A stretch of DNA of 64,000 nucleotides, taken from Streptomyces sp. NBC_00568. Its GTDB lineage: Bacteria > Actinomycetota > Actinomycetes > Streptomycetales > Streptomycetaceae. The notes beneath the pieces are model-generated. The model searched no databases. It was not told the DNA's origin and saw only the letters and a list, made by a program, of their open reading frames with translations. A program made the position numbers and the translations under genes. How positions within the stretch are numbered: position 1 is the stretch's first letter; every line of letters begins with the position of its first letter. The stretch spans positions 1,426,001 to 1,490,000 of the forward strand of contig NZ_JAPENW010000001.1 of NCBI RefSeq assembly GCF_026341855.1, given 5' to 3'. Positions 18,864 to 28,216 of this stretch are shown here, one piece after another.

Positions 18864-20791
18864 CGGCGGACCGGCTGAACGGCGGTCCGGCTGAACGGCG
18901 GTCCGGCAGGCGAAGGGGACGGATGATCGACGCGTACGCGGATCCGGGAACACCGGACCGCCGGGGCGGCTGGCGGTTCCTGTGGTGGCTGGTCACCCGG
19001 CAGGCGGGCCGCTCACTGACGGGCGCGGTGGTCGCCACCGTGTGGATGGGGCTCACGGCGCTGACGCCGTATCTGCTGTCCCGGGCGATCGACGACGGTC
19101 TGGAGCCGGGCGACGGGACGGCGCTGGCCGGCTGGACGGCCGCCGTGCTGGGTGCGGGCGTGTTCAACGCCTGGCTCGGCGTCGTACGGCACCGCACGAT
19201 GACCAAGGTCCGGATGGACGCCAACTTCCGTACGGTCAAGGTCGTGGTCGAGCACGCGGCCCGGCTCGGCGCGGCGCTCTCGCGGCAGATCGGGGCCGGG
19301 GAGGTCGTCACGGTCGGCGTCGGTGACGTGCAGACGATCAGCACGTCGCTGACCGTCGTCGGGCCCGGTCTGGCCGCGGTCGTCACCTACGCCGTGGTCG
19401 CCGCGCTGCTGCTGCCGGTCTCGGTGACGCTGTCCCTGGTGATCCTGCTCGGGGTGCCGCTGATCGCCGTTCTCGTCGGGCCGCTGATGGGCCGGCTCCA
19501 GGGGACCGAGACGGGGTACCGCGAACGGCAGGCCGTGCTGACGGCCCGGATCGGCGATCTCGCGGCCGGCCTGCGCGTCCTGAACGGGCTCGGCGGCAAG
19601 GGGCTGTTCGCGGACGCGTTCCGCCGCGACTCGCAGGAGCTGCGGGAACAGGGGTACCGCGTCGGCGCGGTCACCAGCTGGATCCAGTCGCTGGGCATGG
19701 GACTGCCGACCCTCTTCCTGGCCGTGGTGACCTGGATCGCGGCCCGGCTGGCCGCCCAAGGAGCCATCACCATCGGCGAGTTGGTCTCCGTGTACGGCTA
19801 TGTCGCGGTCCTCGTCCTGCCGGTGTACTTCTTCATCGACTGCGCCTACGAACTCTCCCGGGCCGTGGTCGCGGCCCGGCGCGTCGTACGGTTCCTGTCG
19901 CTGGAGCCCGTCACCGGACCGTCAAAGGCGCTGGACGGCCCGGGGTTCCCGGCCGTGCTGCACGATCCGGAGTCCGGGGTCCGGGTGGTCCCGGGGAAGC
20001 TGACCGCGCTGGCCGGGGCCCGCCCCGCGGAGTCCGAGGCCGTGGTCGACCGTCTCGGCCGGTACGCCGCGTCGGACGTGACCTGGGGCGGCGTACGCCT
20101 GGACGAGGTCGCCCTGCCCCAGGTCCGCGAACGGATCCTGGTCGCCGACAACGAGGCCGACCTGTTCGCGGGCACCCTGCGCGAGCTTGTCCGAGGACGC
20201 CGGGACCCTGATGAGGAGACCCTGGCCCGGGCCGTGCGCACGGCCGCCGCCGACGACATCGTCCTCGGCCTGCCGGGCGGTCTCGACTCGCCCGTCGACG
20301 CGCAGGGCCGCAGCCTGTCCGGCGGGCAGCGGCAGCGGGTGCGGCTCGTGCGCGCGCTGCTCGCCGACCCGGAGGTGCTGCTCGCCCTCGAACCGACCTC
20401 CGCGCTCGACGCCCACACCGAGGCGGCCGTCGCGACCCGGCTGCGCGCCGCGCGCTCGGGCCGTACGACCGTCGTGACCAGCACGTCGCCGCTCGTGCTG
20501 GACCGCGCGGACACCGTCTGCTTCCTGGTCGACGGCAAGACCGCGGCGATGGGCACCCACCGCGAACTCCTCAGAACGGAACCGGGTTACCGGGCCCTGG
20601 TGGCCCGTGACATGGAGCCGGACACCGACGCGGGCCCGGCGGCGGACCCGGACGCGGAGACAGGCATGGAGACGGACACCCGTCCGGTGGCGGACGCCGG
20701 AACGACGGCCGACGCGGGCCCGGCGGCCGACGCCGGTCCGGCGGGCGGCGCGGGCCCGGCGGCGGACGCGGACGAGGAGGTCATGTCGTGA
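18860..20791 (+). CDS. ABC exporter half-transporter B1 with non-functional Walker motifs (pair 2)
   Basis: A 643-residue subunit with a normal membrane domain (about residues 30-320) but a decayed ATPase domain. The Walker A position reads LAGARPAESEA with no Lys/Ser. Walker B has Leu in place of the Asp (LLALEPTSALD, Leu510-Glu511). The H-loop His is Ser (VTSTSPL). The signature LSGGQRQR (from Leu486) is perfect. It therefore cannot bind ATP normally but can complete a partner's site. A C-terminal tail of about 55 residues is Asp/Ala-rich with DAGPA repeats. The start at ATG 18860 overlaps the previous stop (ATGA); ATG 18923, with AAGGGGA upstream, is an alternative. Confidence 0.88.
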   Translation: MTADRLNGGPAERRSGRRRGRMIDAYADPGTPDRRGGWRFLWWLVTRQAGRSLTGAVVATVWMGLTALTPYLLSRAIDDGLEPGDGTALAGWTAAVLGAGVFNAWLGVVRHRTMTKVRMDANFRTVKVVVEHAARLGAALSRQIGAGEVVTVGVGDVQTISTSLTVVGPGLAAVVTYAVVAALLLPVSVTLSLVILLGVPLIAVLVGPLMGRLQGTETGYRERQAVLTARIGDLAAGLRVLNGLGGKGLFADAFRRDSQELREQGYRVGAVTSWIQSLGMGLPTLFLAVVTWIAARLAAQGAITIGELVSVYGYVAVLVLPVYFFIDCAYELSRAVVAARRVVRFLSLEPVTGPSKALDGPGFPAVLHDPESGVRVVPGKLTALAGARPAESEAVVDRLGRYAASDVTWGGVRLDEVALPQVRERILVADNEADLFAGTLRELVRGRRDPDEETLARAVRTAAADDIVLGLPGGLDSPVDAQGRSLSGGQRQRVRLVRALLADPEVLLALEPTSALDAHTEAAVATRLRAARSGRTTVVTSTSPLVLDRADTVCFLVDGKTAAMGTHRELLRTEPGYRALVARDMEPDTDAGPAADPDAETGMETDTRPVADAGTTADAGPAADAGPAGGAGPAADADEEVMS

Positions 20792-22545
20792 GCGGCCGTC
20801 TGCCGGTCGCCGGGCGGGCCGAGGTGCGGCGGGCGGCCGTACGGCTGATCCGGGCGGACGGGCGGGTGTTCGCCGCCGTGCTCGGTCTCAACGCGCTGGC
20901 CGCCGCGGCCGGTCTGGTCGGCCCCTGGCTGCTCGGCCGGATGATCGACGACGTACGGAGCGGCGCCGGGGTGGAGGCGGTGGACGGGCCCGCGCTCGTC
21001 ATCCTCGTGTCCGCGGTGGCCCAGCTGCTGCTGGCACGCTGGGCCCGCTACGTGGGGCACCGGTTCGGGGAGCGGACGCTCGCGCGGGTGCGGGAGGAGT
21101 TCGTGGAGCGGACGCTGACGCTGCCCGCGTCGATCGTGGAGCGGGCGGGCACCGGCGATCTGACGGCGCGCGGCACCGCGGACGTCACCGTGGTGGGCAA
21201 CATGCTGCGCGACGCGGGCCCCCAGCTGATGATCTCCGGCGCGCAGGCCCTGTTCGTCCTCGTCGCCGTCTTCGCCATCGATCCGATGCTCGGCGGCTGC
21301 GGGGTGCTGGGCCTGGCCGGTATCGGGTTCGCGCTGCGCTGGTATCTGCGCCGGGCGCGCACGGCCTATCTCGCCGAGGGCGCCGCCACTTCGGAGGTCG
21401 CCGAGATCCTCGCGGCCACCGCGTCCGGCGCCCGCACGGTGGAGGCGTTCGGGCTGGGCGGGCGCCGGATCGGGGCGAGCCGGGACGCGCTGGAGGTCTC
21501 CCGGGTGAGCCGGATGCGGACCCTGTTCCTGCGCAGTGTGTTCTTCCCGGCCGTGGACATCTCGTACATCGTCCCGGTGGTCACCGTGCTCCTGGTGGGC
21601 GGCGCGCTGCACGCCCGGGGCACGCTGAGCCTCGGCACGGTGGTCGCCGCGACGCTCTATCTGCACCGGCTCGCCGAGCCGCTCGACCAGATCCTGAACC
21701 AGGTCGAGCAACTGCAGAGCAGCGGAGCCTCGTTCGCCCGCGTGGAGGGCCTGGCCCGCGCACCGCGCGCCGTCCCGGCCGGTTCGCCCGCGCCGGAGGA
21801 CGACCGCATCGACGTCACTGGCGTCCGGTACGCGTACGACCGCGGCGGTGAGGTGCTGCGCGGGGTCGACCTGACGGTGCGGCCCGGGGAGCGACTGGCC
21901 GTCGTGGGGCCCTCCGGCGCCGGGAAGACCACCCTGAGCAGACTGCTGGCGGGGGTCGACGCTCCGGGCAGCGGGACGGTGACGGTCGGAGGGGTGCCGG
22001 TCGTCGACCTCGACCCCGAACAGCTGCGCCGGCAGGTCGTCCTCGTCACCCAGGAGCACCATGTGTTCCTCGGCACCGTCCGCGACAACCTGCTCATCGC
22101 CGAACCCGCCGCCGAGGACGCCGAGTTGCGGGCCGCGCTCGCGGCGGTCGGCGCCGACGACTGGGCGGCGGAGCTCCCGGACGGGCTGGACACCGAGCTG
22201 GGTCCCGAGGCCCTCCCCGTCGACGGCTCACGCGCCCAGCAACTGGCGCTGGCCCGGGTGGTGCTGGCGGACCCGCACACCCTGATCCTCGACGAGGCCA
22301 CGGCGCTCCTCGACCCGACGACCGCCCGGCACACGGAGCGCGCCCTTGCCGCCGTCCTCGAAGGCCGCACCGTCATCGCCATCGCCCACCGGCTGCACAC
22401 CGCGCACGACGCCGACCGGGTGGCGGTGATGGAGGACGGCCGTCTGACCGAACTGGGCACGCACGAGGACCTGGTGGCGGCCGACGGCGCCTACGCGGCG
22501 CTGTGGCGCTCGTGGCACGGGGAGCGACGGCCCGCCGACGGCTGA
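20788..22545 (+). CDS. ABC exporter half-transporter B2 with altered signature motif (pair 2)
   Basis: A 585-residue partner of B1. The ATPase domain keeps Walker A GPSGAGKTTL (Lys380), Walker B LILDEATALLD (Asp502-Glu503) and the H-loop IAHRLHT, but the LSGGQ signature is replaced by PVDGSRAQQ (about 477-485). With B1 it would leave one composite ATP site competent (B2 Walker motifs plus B1 LSGGQ) and one dead. The GTG start overlaps the B1 stop (GTGA). It is the last gene of a four-gene coupled cluster; a hairpin starts at its stop codon. Confidence 0.9.
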   Translation: MSGRLPVAGRAEVRRAAVRLIRADGRVFAAVLGLNALAAAAGLVGPWLLGRMIDDVRSGAGVEAVDGPALVILVSAVAQLLLARWARYVGHRFGERTLARVREEFVERTLTLPASIVERAGTGDLTARGTADVTVVGNMLRDAGPQLMISGAQALFVLVAVFAIDPMLGGCGVLGLAGIGFALRWYLRRARTAYLAEGAATSEVAEILAATASGARTVEAFGLGGRRIGASRDALEVSRVSRMRTLFLRSVFFPAVDISYIVPVVTVLLVGGALHARGTLSLGTVVAATLYLHRLAEPLDQILNQVEQLQSSGASFARVEGLARAPRAVPAGSPAPEDDRIDVTGVRYAYDRGGEVLRGVDLTVRPGERLAVVGPSGAGKTTLSRLLAGVDAPGSGTVTVGGVPVVDLDPEQLRRQVVLVTQEHHVFLGTVRDNLLIAEPAAEDAELRAALAAVGADDWAAELPDGLDTELGPEALPVDGSRAQQLALARVVLADPHTLILDEATALLDPTTARHTERALAAVLEGRTVIAIAHRLHTAHDADRVAVMEDGRLTELGTHEDLVAADGAYAALWRSWHGERRPADG

Positions 22546-22566
22546 ACGGGGGACGCCGCCCCCGTT
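22545..22566 (+). terminator. Terminator of the ABC exporter cluster
   Basis: AACGGGGG (22545-22552) and CCCCCGTT (22559-22566) with a 6-nt loop, followed by TG and C-rich sequence. The stem begins within the stop codon of the last ABC gene. Confidence 0.7.
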
Positions 22567-22694
22567 TGCCCGGTGCCCCCTAGGGCTTGTCCCCGATTCC
22601 CGTGAACCGGGTCCCCGGCTAGCCTCGCAAGCAGTGGCGCTCCTCCGGCCAGCCGATCAACTTCCGCACCTCAGGGGTGCTTTACGGAGTTCCG

Positions 22695-23672
22695 ATGAAA
22701 GCGATCGCCCAGGACCGGTACGGCTCTCCCGACGCCCTTGAGCTGCGGGAGGTCGACAAGCCCGTGCCGGCCGGGAACCAGGTGCTGGTGCGGGTGGAGG
22801 CGGTCTCCCTCAACGCGTACGACTGGCACCACCTGCGCGGCGATCCATATCTGGCCCGGCTGACGTTCGGTGTCCGCCGGCCCAAGCAGCGGGTCCTGGG
22901 GCGGGACTTCGCGGGCCGGGTGGAAGCGGTGGGCGCCGACGTGAAGCGGCTGCGTCCCGGGGACGATGTGTTCGGTGAGGCCGAGGGGGCGTTCGCCGAG
23001 TACGTGTGCGCGCCGGAGGACGTGGTGGAGACGAAGCCGGCGGGTCTGACCTTCGAGCAGGCCGCCGCGCTGCCGCTGGCGGGGAACACCGCTCTCGTCG
23101 GGCTGCGCGACGTGGCTCCGCTGCGGCCCGGGCTGCGGGTGCTCGTCAACGGCGCGTCGGGCGGCGTCGGCACCTTCGCCGTGCAGATCGCCAAGGCGTA
23201 CGGCGCGGAGGTGACCGGCGTGTGCAGCGCGCGGAACGCGGACCTGGTGCGGTCGCTCGGCGCGGACCGCGTGATCGACTACGCCGCGGTGGACTTCACC
23301 CGTGAGGGGCGGCGTTACGACGTCGTGTTCGACCTGGTGGGCAACCGCTCCCTGACCGCGTTCCGGCGCGCGCTGACACCCACGGGCACGCTCGTGCTGT
23401 CCGGCGGCGGGGTGTCCGAGGGCGGCAGCCTCTTCGGGCCGATGGGGCTCCTCCTGAGGGGCCCGGCGCTGTCGCGCTTCGTCGGCCATCGGATCCTCAC
23501 CTTCTCCGCTACGCAGTCCGGGGAGAACCTCGCAACCCTGCGGGAACTGGTCGAATCCGGAAAGGTCGCCCCGGTCGTCGACCGGACGTACGCGTCCCTG
23601 GCCGAGGTGCCGGAAGCGATCCGCTACCTGGAAGTGGAGCACGCCCGGGCGAAGGTCGTCGTCACGGTGTGA
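22695..23672 (+). CDS. NAD(P)-dependent alcohol dehydrogenase / quinone oxidoreductase-like MDR protein
   Basis: A 325-residue zinc-free medium-chain dehydrogenase/reductase. The GroES-like N-terminal domain (MKAIAQDRYGSPDALELREV) leads to the NADPH-binding Rossmann motif NGASGGVGTFAVQIAKAYGA at about residues 153-172. Zn-ligand cysteines are lacking, which fits the quinone oxidoreductase (QOR/zeta-crystallin) branch, whose members reduce quinones or enones. ATG 22695, preceded by ACGGAGT, was chosen over the in-frame ATG 22677, since the conserved MKA start lies there. It is monocistronic. Confidence 0.85.
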   Translation: MKAIAQDRYGSPDALELREVDKPVPAGNQVLVRVEAVSLNAYDWHHLRGDPYLARLTFGVRRPKQRVLGRDFAGRVEAVGADVKRLRPGDDVFGEAEGAFAEYVCAPEDVVETKPAGLTFEQAAALPLAGNTALVGLRDVAPLRPGLRVLVNGASGGVGTFAVQIAKAYGAEVTGVCSARNADLVRSLGADRVIDYAAVDFTREGRRYDVVFDLVGNRSLTAFRRALTPTGTLVLSGGGVSEGGSLFGPMGLLLRGPALSRFVGHRILTFSATQSGENLATLRELVESGKVAPVVDRTYASLAEVPEAIRYLEVEHARAKVVVTV

Positions 23673-24122
23673 GCCCTGCCGCCGGCCGGGCGGCCGGCGC
23701 GGCACGCGCGCCACGGGTCCTCGACTCCCCGCAGGTCGGCGGGGATCCGGTCCCCTCGCGGACTCCCTCCGCGAGGGGTCCGACCGTTGCGGCGCGGTTC
23801 CCGGCGCGTGTCCGAGGAACGAATTCCTCCTCACATCCGACGGAAGACCGGCACACCGCCCGGAGGACAGTTCGTTTACCGAACATGGCGCCCCGGTCAA
23901 CGAACCGTTTCCGGCCAATGTGCTGACGCGGTCCTGACAGAAAGCGTCGTCTCCTGCCACTCTTCCCTCGGCTACTTCACAGCAACCTCACAGCTACGTC
24001 CGCTGTGTCGTGCCGAACGACCCCATGCACCTGGTTCCGCGTACGCCCAGTTCTGCCCGGACGGGTCACCCATCGTCCGGTCTCCCCTGGCCGCGCGACC
24101 CGCGGCCATGCAGAAGGAGTCA
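23673..24122. other. 450-bp intergenic region: terminator and metalloprotease promoter region
   Basis: No gene seen. A hairpin at 23752-23778 (CCCCTCGCGGA, 5-nt loop, TCCGCGAGGGG) probably ends the MDR transcript. From about 23820 the base composition becomes less GC-rich and includes the inverted repeat GTTCG-TTTAC-CGAAC (23870-23884) and an ACAGCAACCTCACAGC direct repeat near 23978-23994. These are plausible control elements for the downstream secreted protease, but no -10/-35 pair is convincing. Confidence 0.5.
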
Positions 24123-26171
24123 GTGTTGAGCAGCAGTTCTCCCCACAGACGCACCTCCCACATCACCAAGCGCCGCATCGCCGGTGTCGCCCTCGTCGGC
24201 GTCTCCGCCCTGCTGGCCGCGGCCGTCCAGTCGGGCGCCGCGAGCGCCGCCCCGGAGCAGGCTCCCCGGGCGGGCAGGATCAACCCGGGCGCCGTCGCCA
24301 TGAAGCTCACCGCCTCGCAGCGCGCCGAGCTGATACGCGACGCCGACACGGCCAAGGCGGCCACCGCCAAGGACCTGGGCCTCGCCGCCGGCGAGAGCCT
24401 CGTCGCCCGTGACGTCATCAAGGACCACGACGGCACCGTCCACACCCGCTACGAGCGGACGTACGAAGGACTGCCGGTCCTCGGCGGCGACCTGGTCGTC
24501 GACACCGCCAAGTCCGGGAAGACCGGGCACGTCTACAAGGCCACCAAGGCCGCCCTCAAGGTCGCCACCCTCAAGCCGACGGTCGCCGCCGCCACGGCGG
24601 AGAAGCAGGCCCTGTCCGCCGCCAAGGCCGCCGGTTCGAAGCGCACCGACGCCGACCGCGCGCCCCGCAAGGTGATCTGGGCGGCGAGCGGCAAGCCGAC
24701 CCTCGCCTACGAGACCGTCGTCGGCGGCTTCCAGGACGACGGCACCCCGAACGAGCTGCACGTCATCACCGACGCCGTCACCGGCAAGAAGCTCTACTCG
24801 TGGCAGGGCATCAAGAACGGCATCGGCAACACCCAGTACAGCGGCCAGGTGACCCTGACGACCACGCAGTCGGGCTCCACCTACACGCTGAACGACGGTG
24901 CGCGCGGCGCCCACAAGACGTACAACCTGAACCGCGGCACGTCGGGCACCGGCACGCTGTTCTCGCAGACGAGCGACACCTGGGGCAACGGCACCACGTC
25001 GAACGCCGCGACGGCCGGCGCCGACGCCCACTACGGCGCCGCGGAGACCTGGGACTTCTACAAGAACACCTTCGGTCGCAGCGGCATCAAGAACAACGGC
25101 GTGGGAGCGTACTCGCGCGTCCACTACGGCAACGCGTACGTCAACGCGTTCTGGGACGACAGCTGCTTCTGCATGACCTACGGCGACGGGTCCGGGAACG
25201 CCGACCCGCTGACCTCGCTGGACGTGGCCGGCCACGAGATGAGCCACGGCGTCACCTCCAACACCGCGGGCCTGAACTACTCGGGCGAGTCCGGCGGTCT
25301 GAACGAGGCGACCTCCGACATCTTCGGCACCGGCGTCGAGTTCTACGCCAACAACTCCTCCGACGTGGGCGACTACCTCATCGGCGAGAAGATCGACATC
25401 AACGGCGACGGCACCCCGCTGCGCTACATGGACAAGCCCAGCAAGGACGGCGGCTCCAAGGACTCCTGGTACTCCGGTGTCGGCAACGTCGACGTGCACT
25501 ACTCGTCCGGCGTCGCGAACCACTTCTTCTACCTGCTGAGCGAAGGCAGCGGCGCCAAGGTCATCAACGGCGTCAGCTACAACTCGCCCACCTCCGACGG
25601 GCTTCCGGTCACCGGCATCGGCCGCGACAAGGCCCTGCAGATCTGGTACCGCGCGCTCACCACCAAGTTCGTGTCGACCACCAACTACGCGGCGGCCCGC
25701 ACCGGCACGCTCGCGGCGGCGGGTGAGCTGTACGGCACGACGAGCGCCGAGTACACGGCGGTGCAGAACGCCTGGGCGGCCGTGAACGTCGGTTCACGTC
25801 CGGGCGGTGGCGGCGGTGGCGGTACGTCGTTCGAGAACACGGCCGACGTATCGATTCCGGACAACGGCGCGGCGGTCACCTCGTCGGTCACGGTCAGCGG
25901 CCGTACCGGCAACGCCCCGTCGAACCTCGCGGTCGCCGTGGACATCGTGCACACCTGGCGCGGTGACCTGGTGATCGATCTGGTGGCCCCCGACGGCTCG
26001 ACGTACCGCCTGAAGAACTTCAGCTCGTCCGACTCGGCGGACAACGTGAACGCGACCTACACGGTCAACGCGTCCTCCGAAGTGGCCAACGGCACCTGGA
26101 AACTGAAGGTCCAGGACCAGGCGGCCCAGGACACCGGCTACATCAACAGCTGGAAACTGACCTTCCCGTAG
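24123..26171 (+). CDS. Secreted M4 (thermolysin-family) neutral metalloprotease with C-terminal P-domain
   Basis: A 682-residue preproprotein. It has a signal peptide (RRIAGVALVGVSALLAAAVQ), FTP/PepSY propeptide modules (to about residue 225), and a catalytic domain with zinc motif HEMSH (His371-His375) and third ligand Glu in GGLNEATSD. A Gly-rich hinge (PGGGGGGG) leads to a proprotein-convertase-type P-domain (FENTADVSIPDNGAAVTSS... to the end), which usually helps folding or substrate binding. GTG 24123 or TTG 24126 could be the start: AAGGAG lies 3 or 6 nt upstream, so TTG has better spacing. A tandem paralogue follows. Confidence 0.93.
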   Translation: MLSSSSPHRRTSHITKRRIAGVALVGVSALLAAAVQSGAASAAPEQAPRAGRINPGAVAMKLTASQRAELIRDADTAKAATAKDLGLAAGESLVARDVIKDHDGTVHTRYERTYEGLPVLGGDLVVDTAKSGKTGHVYKATKAALKVATLKPTVAAATAEKQALSAAKAAGSKRTDADRAPRKVIWAASGKPTLAYETVVGGFQDDGTPNELHVITDAVTGKKLYSWQGIKNGIGNTQYSGQVTLTTTQSGSTYTLNDGARGAHKTYNLNRGTSGTGTLFSQTSDTWGNGTTSNAATAGADAHYGAAETWDFYKNTFGRSGIKNNGVGAYSRVHYGNAYVNAFWDDSCFCMTYGDGSGNADPLTSLDVAGHEMSHGVTSNTAGLNYSGESGGLNEATSDIFGTGVEFYANNSSDVGDYLIGEKIDINGDGTPLRYMDKPSKDGGSKDSWYSGVGNVDVHYSSGVANHFFYLLSEGSGAKVINGVSYNSPTSDGLPVTGIGRDKALQIWYRALTTKFVSTTNYAAARTGTLAAAGELYGTTSAEYTAVQNAWAAVNVGSRPGGGGGGGTSFENTADVSIPDNGAAVTSSVTVSGRTGNAPSNLAVAVDIVHTWRGDLVIDLVAPDGSTYRLKNFSSSDSADNVNATYTVNASSEVANGTWKLKVQDQAAQDTGYINSWKLTFP

Positions 26172-26206
26172 ACCGCGGCGGAAGCCTGCGCGAAGGCAGA
26201 ACCCCA

Positions 26207-26246
26207 GGGCGCCGTCCCGGAGATTCGACTCTCCGGGGCGGCGCCC
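26207..26246 (+). terminator. Terminator of the first M4 protease gene
   Basis: 17-bp arms at 26207-26223 and 26230-26246 with a single G-U type mismatch and a 6-nt loop, followed by TCCTTTGCC. It separates the two protease genes into independent transcription units. The remaining 235 bp to 26481 hold no gene and must contain the second promoter. Confidence 0.85.
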
Positions 26247-26481
26247 TCCTTTGCCCTCAAGGAGGTTTGCTTTGACCCTTCCTTGACGGCGACCGACAAG
26301 GCGCCCGGCCACCCGACTGTTCACCTGATCGACGATTTTCAGCCAAGGTCTTTATGGACTCCTGACATGTACGCGCCTGGGATGGCACGCTTCCACCGCA
26401 CGGCTCACCCGCACCGCAACTTCACCATCGTCCCTCCGGCCACCCCACGCCGTACGGACGCCCCCACAAGAAGGAGCTTGC

Positions 26482-28146
26482 GTGACTCCCCTCTACGCGC
26501 GTCACAAGCGCACCACTCTGGCCATCGCCACCGCAGTCGCGGCCGGAGCCCTGCTCACCACCGGTCTGACCACCGGTGCCGCCGCCCAGACCGCGGCGGT
26601 CTCGTCCGGCAAGACCACCCCCCTCGCCGGTTCGCCCGTCCTGCTCTCCAACTCCGCGCGCACCGCGCTCATCCAGAAGGCCGACGCCGCCACGGCGGAG
26701 ACGGCCCAGCAGATAGGCCTCGGTGCCAAGGAGAAGCTGGTCGTCAGAGACGTCGTCAAGGACGCCGACGGCACCGTCCACACCCGCTACGAACGCACCT
26801 ACAACGGGCTTCCGGTCCTCGGCGGCGACCTCGTCGTCCACGAGACCAAGGCCGGCAAGACCGAGGGCGTGACGAAGGCGACGAAGACGGCCATCAAGGT
26901 CGCCTCGCTCAAGCCGCTGGTCACGACCGCGAAGGCCGAGAAGCAGGCGCTCACCGCGGCCAAGACCGCCGGCTCGGAGAAGACGACCGCCGACAAGGCG
27001 CCCCGCAAGGTGATCTGGGCCGCGAGCGGCAAGCCGACCCTCGCCTACGAGACCGTCGTCGGCGGCCTCCAGGACGACGGCACCCCCAACGAGCTGCACG
27101 TCATCACCGACGCCGCCACCGGCAAGAAGCTCTACGAGTACCAGGGCATCGAGACCGGCACCGGCAAGAGCCTCTACTCGGGCACGGTCACCCTCAACAC
27201 GACCCTGTCGGGCTCGACGTACCAGCTGACCGACGGCACCCGCGGCAGCCACAAGACGTACAACAAGTCGCACACCACCAGCTCCTCCGCGGGCACGCTG
27301 TTCACCGACGCGGACGACGTGTGGGGCACCGGCGCGGCCTCCAGCTCGACCACCGACCAGACCGCGGCCGTCGACGCCGCCTACGGCGCGCAGGCGACCT
27401 GGGACTTCTACAAGAACACCTTCGGCCGCAGCGGTATCAAGAACAACGGTGTCGCGGCCTACTCCCGCGTCCACTACGGCAACGCGTACGTCAACGCGTT
27501 CTGGGACGACAGCTGCTTCTGCATGACGTACGGCGACGGCTCGGGCAACACGCACCCGCTGACCTCGCTGGACGTGGCCGGCCACGAGATGAGCCACGGC
27601 GTCACCGCCAACACCGCGGGCCTGAACTACTCGGGCGAGTCCGGCGGTCTGAACGAGGCGACCTCCGACATCTTCGGCACCGGCGTCGAGTTCGCCGCGG
27701 CGAACTCCTCCGACGTGGGTGACTACCTCATCGGCGAGAAGATCAACATCAACGGTGACGGCACCCCGCTGCGCTACATGGACAAGCCCAGCAAGGACGG
27801 CGGTTCCAAGGACTCCTGGTCCTCCACCCTCGGCAACCTGGACGTGCACTACTCGTCCGGCGTCGCGAACCACTTCTTCTACCTCCTCTCGGAGGGCAGC
27901 GGTTCGAAGACGATCAACGGGGTCAGCTACAACTCCCCGACGTCCAACGGCACCACGGTCACCGGCATCGGCCGGGCCAAGGCGCTGCAGATCTGGTACA
28001 AGGCGCTGACGACCTACATGACGTCGACGACCAAGTACGCGGGCGCCCGCACGGCCACGCTCTCCGCGGCGTCGGCCCTGTACGGCTCCACGAGCACGGA
28101 GTACAAGACGGTGGCCGCCGCCTGGTCCGCGGTCAACGTCGCCTAG
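26482..28146 (+). CDS. Secreted M4 neutral metalloprotease, paralogue without P-domain
   Basis: A 554-residue paralogue of the preceding gene: signal peptide (KRTTLAIATAVAAGALLTTGL), FTP and PepSY propeptide, and M4 catalytic domain with HEMSH (from His368) and GGLNEATSD. It ends at the M4 C-terminal domain; the Gly hinge and P-domain of its neighbour are absent. Over 25204-25343 versus 27554-27693 I count 139 of 140 identical bases, much closer than the propeptides. The GTG start has AAGGAG 5 nt upstream. Both are probably extracellular nutrient proteases with overlapping roles. Confidence 0.93.
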   Translation: MTPLYARHKRTTLAIATAVAAGALLTTGLTTGAAAQTAAVSSGKTTPLAGSPVLLSNSARTALIQKADAATAETAQQIGLGAKEKLVVRDVVKDADGTVHTRYERTYNGLPVLGGDLVVHETKAGKTEGVTKATKTAIKVASLKPLVTTAKAEKQALTAAKTAGSEKTTADKAPRKVIWAASGKPTLAYETVVGGLQDDGTPNELHVITDAATGKKLYEYQGIETGTGKSLYSGTVTLNTTLSGSTYQLTDGTRGSHKTYNKSHTTSSSAGTLFTDADDVWGTGAASSSTTDQTAAVDAAYGAQATWDFYKNTFGRSGIKNNGVAAYSRVHYGNAYVNAFWDDSCFCMTYGDGSGNTHPLTSLDVAGHEMSHGVTANTAGLNYSGESGGLNEATSDIFGTGVEFAAANSSDVGDYLIGEKININGDGTPLRYMDKPSKDGGSKDSWSSTLGNLDVHYSSGVANHFFYLLSEGSGSKTINGVSYNSPTSNGTTVTGIGRAKALQIWYKALTTYMTSTTKYAGARTATLSAASALYGSTSTEYKTVAAAWSAVNVA

Positions 28147-28166
28147 CGAGCGCGTAGCCGAACAGA

Positions 28167-28202
28167 GGCGGCACCCGGGGAAGGACAGTCCCGGGTGCCG
28201 CC
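28167..28202 (+). terminator. Terminator of the second M4 protease gene
   Basis: Perfect 13-bp arms GGCGGCACCCGGG (28167-28179) and CCCGGGTGCCGCC (28190-28202), followed by TTACTCTT. Confidence 0.85.
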
Positions 28203-28216
28203 TTACTCTTGCCCCC

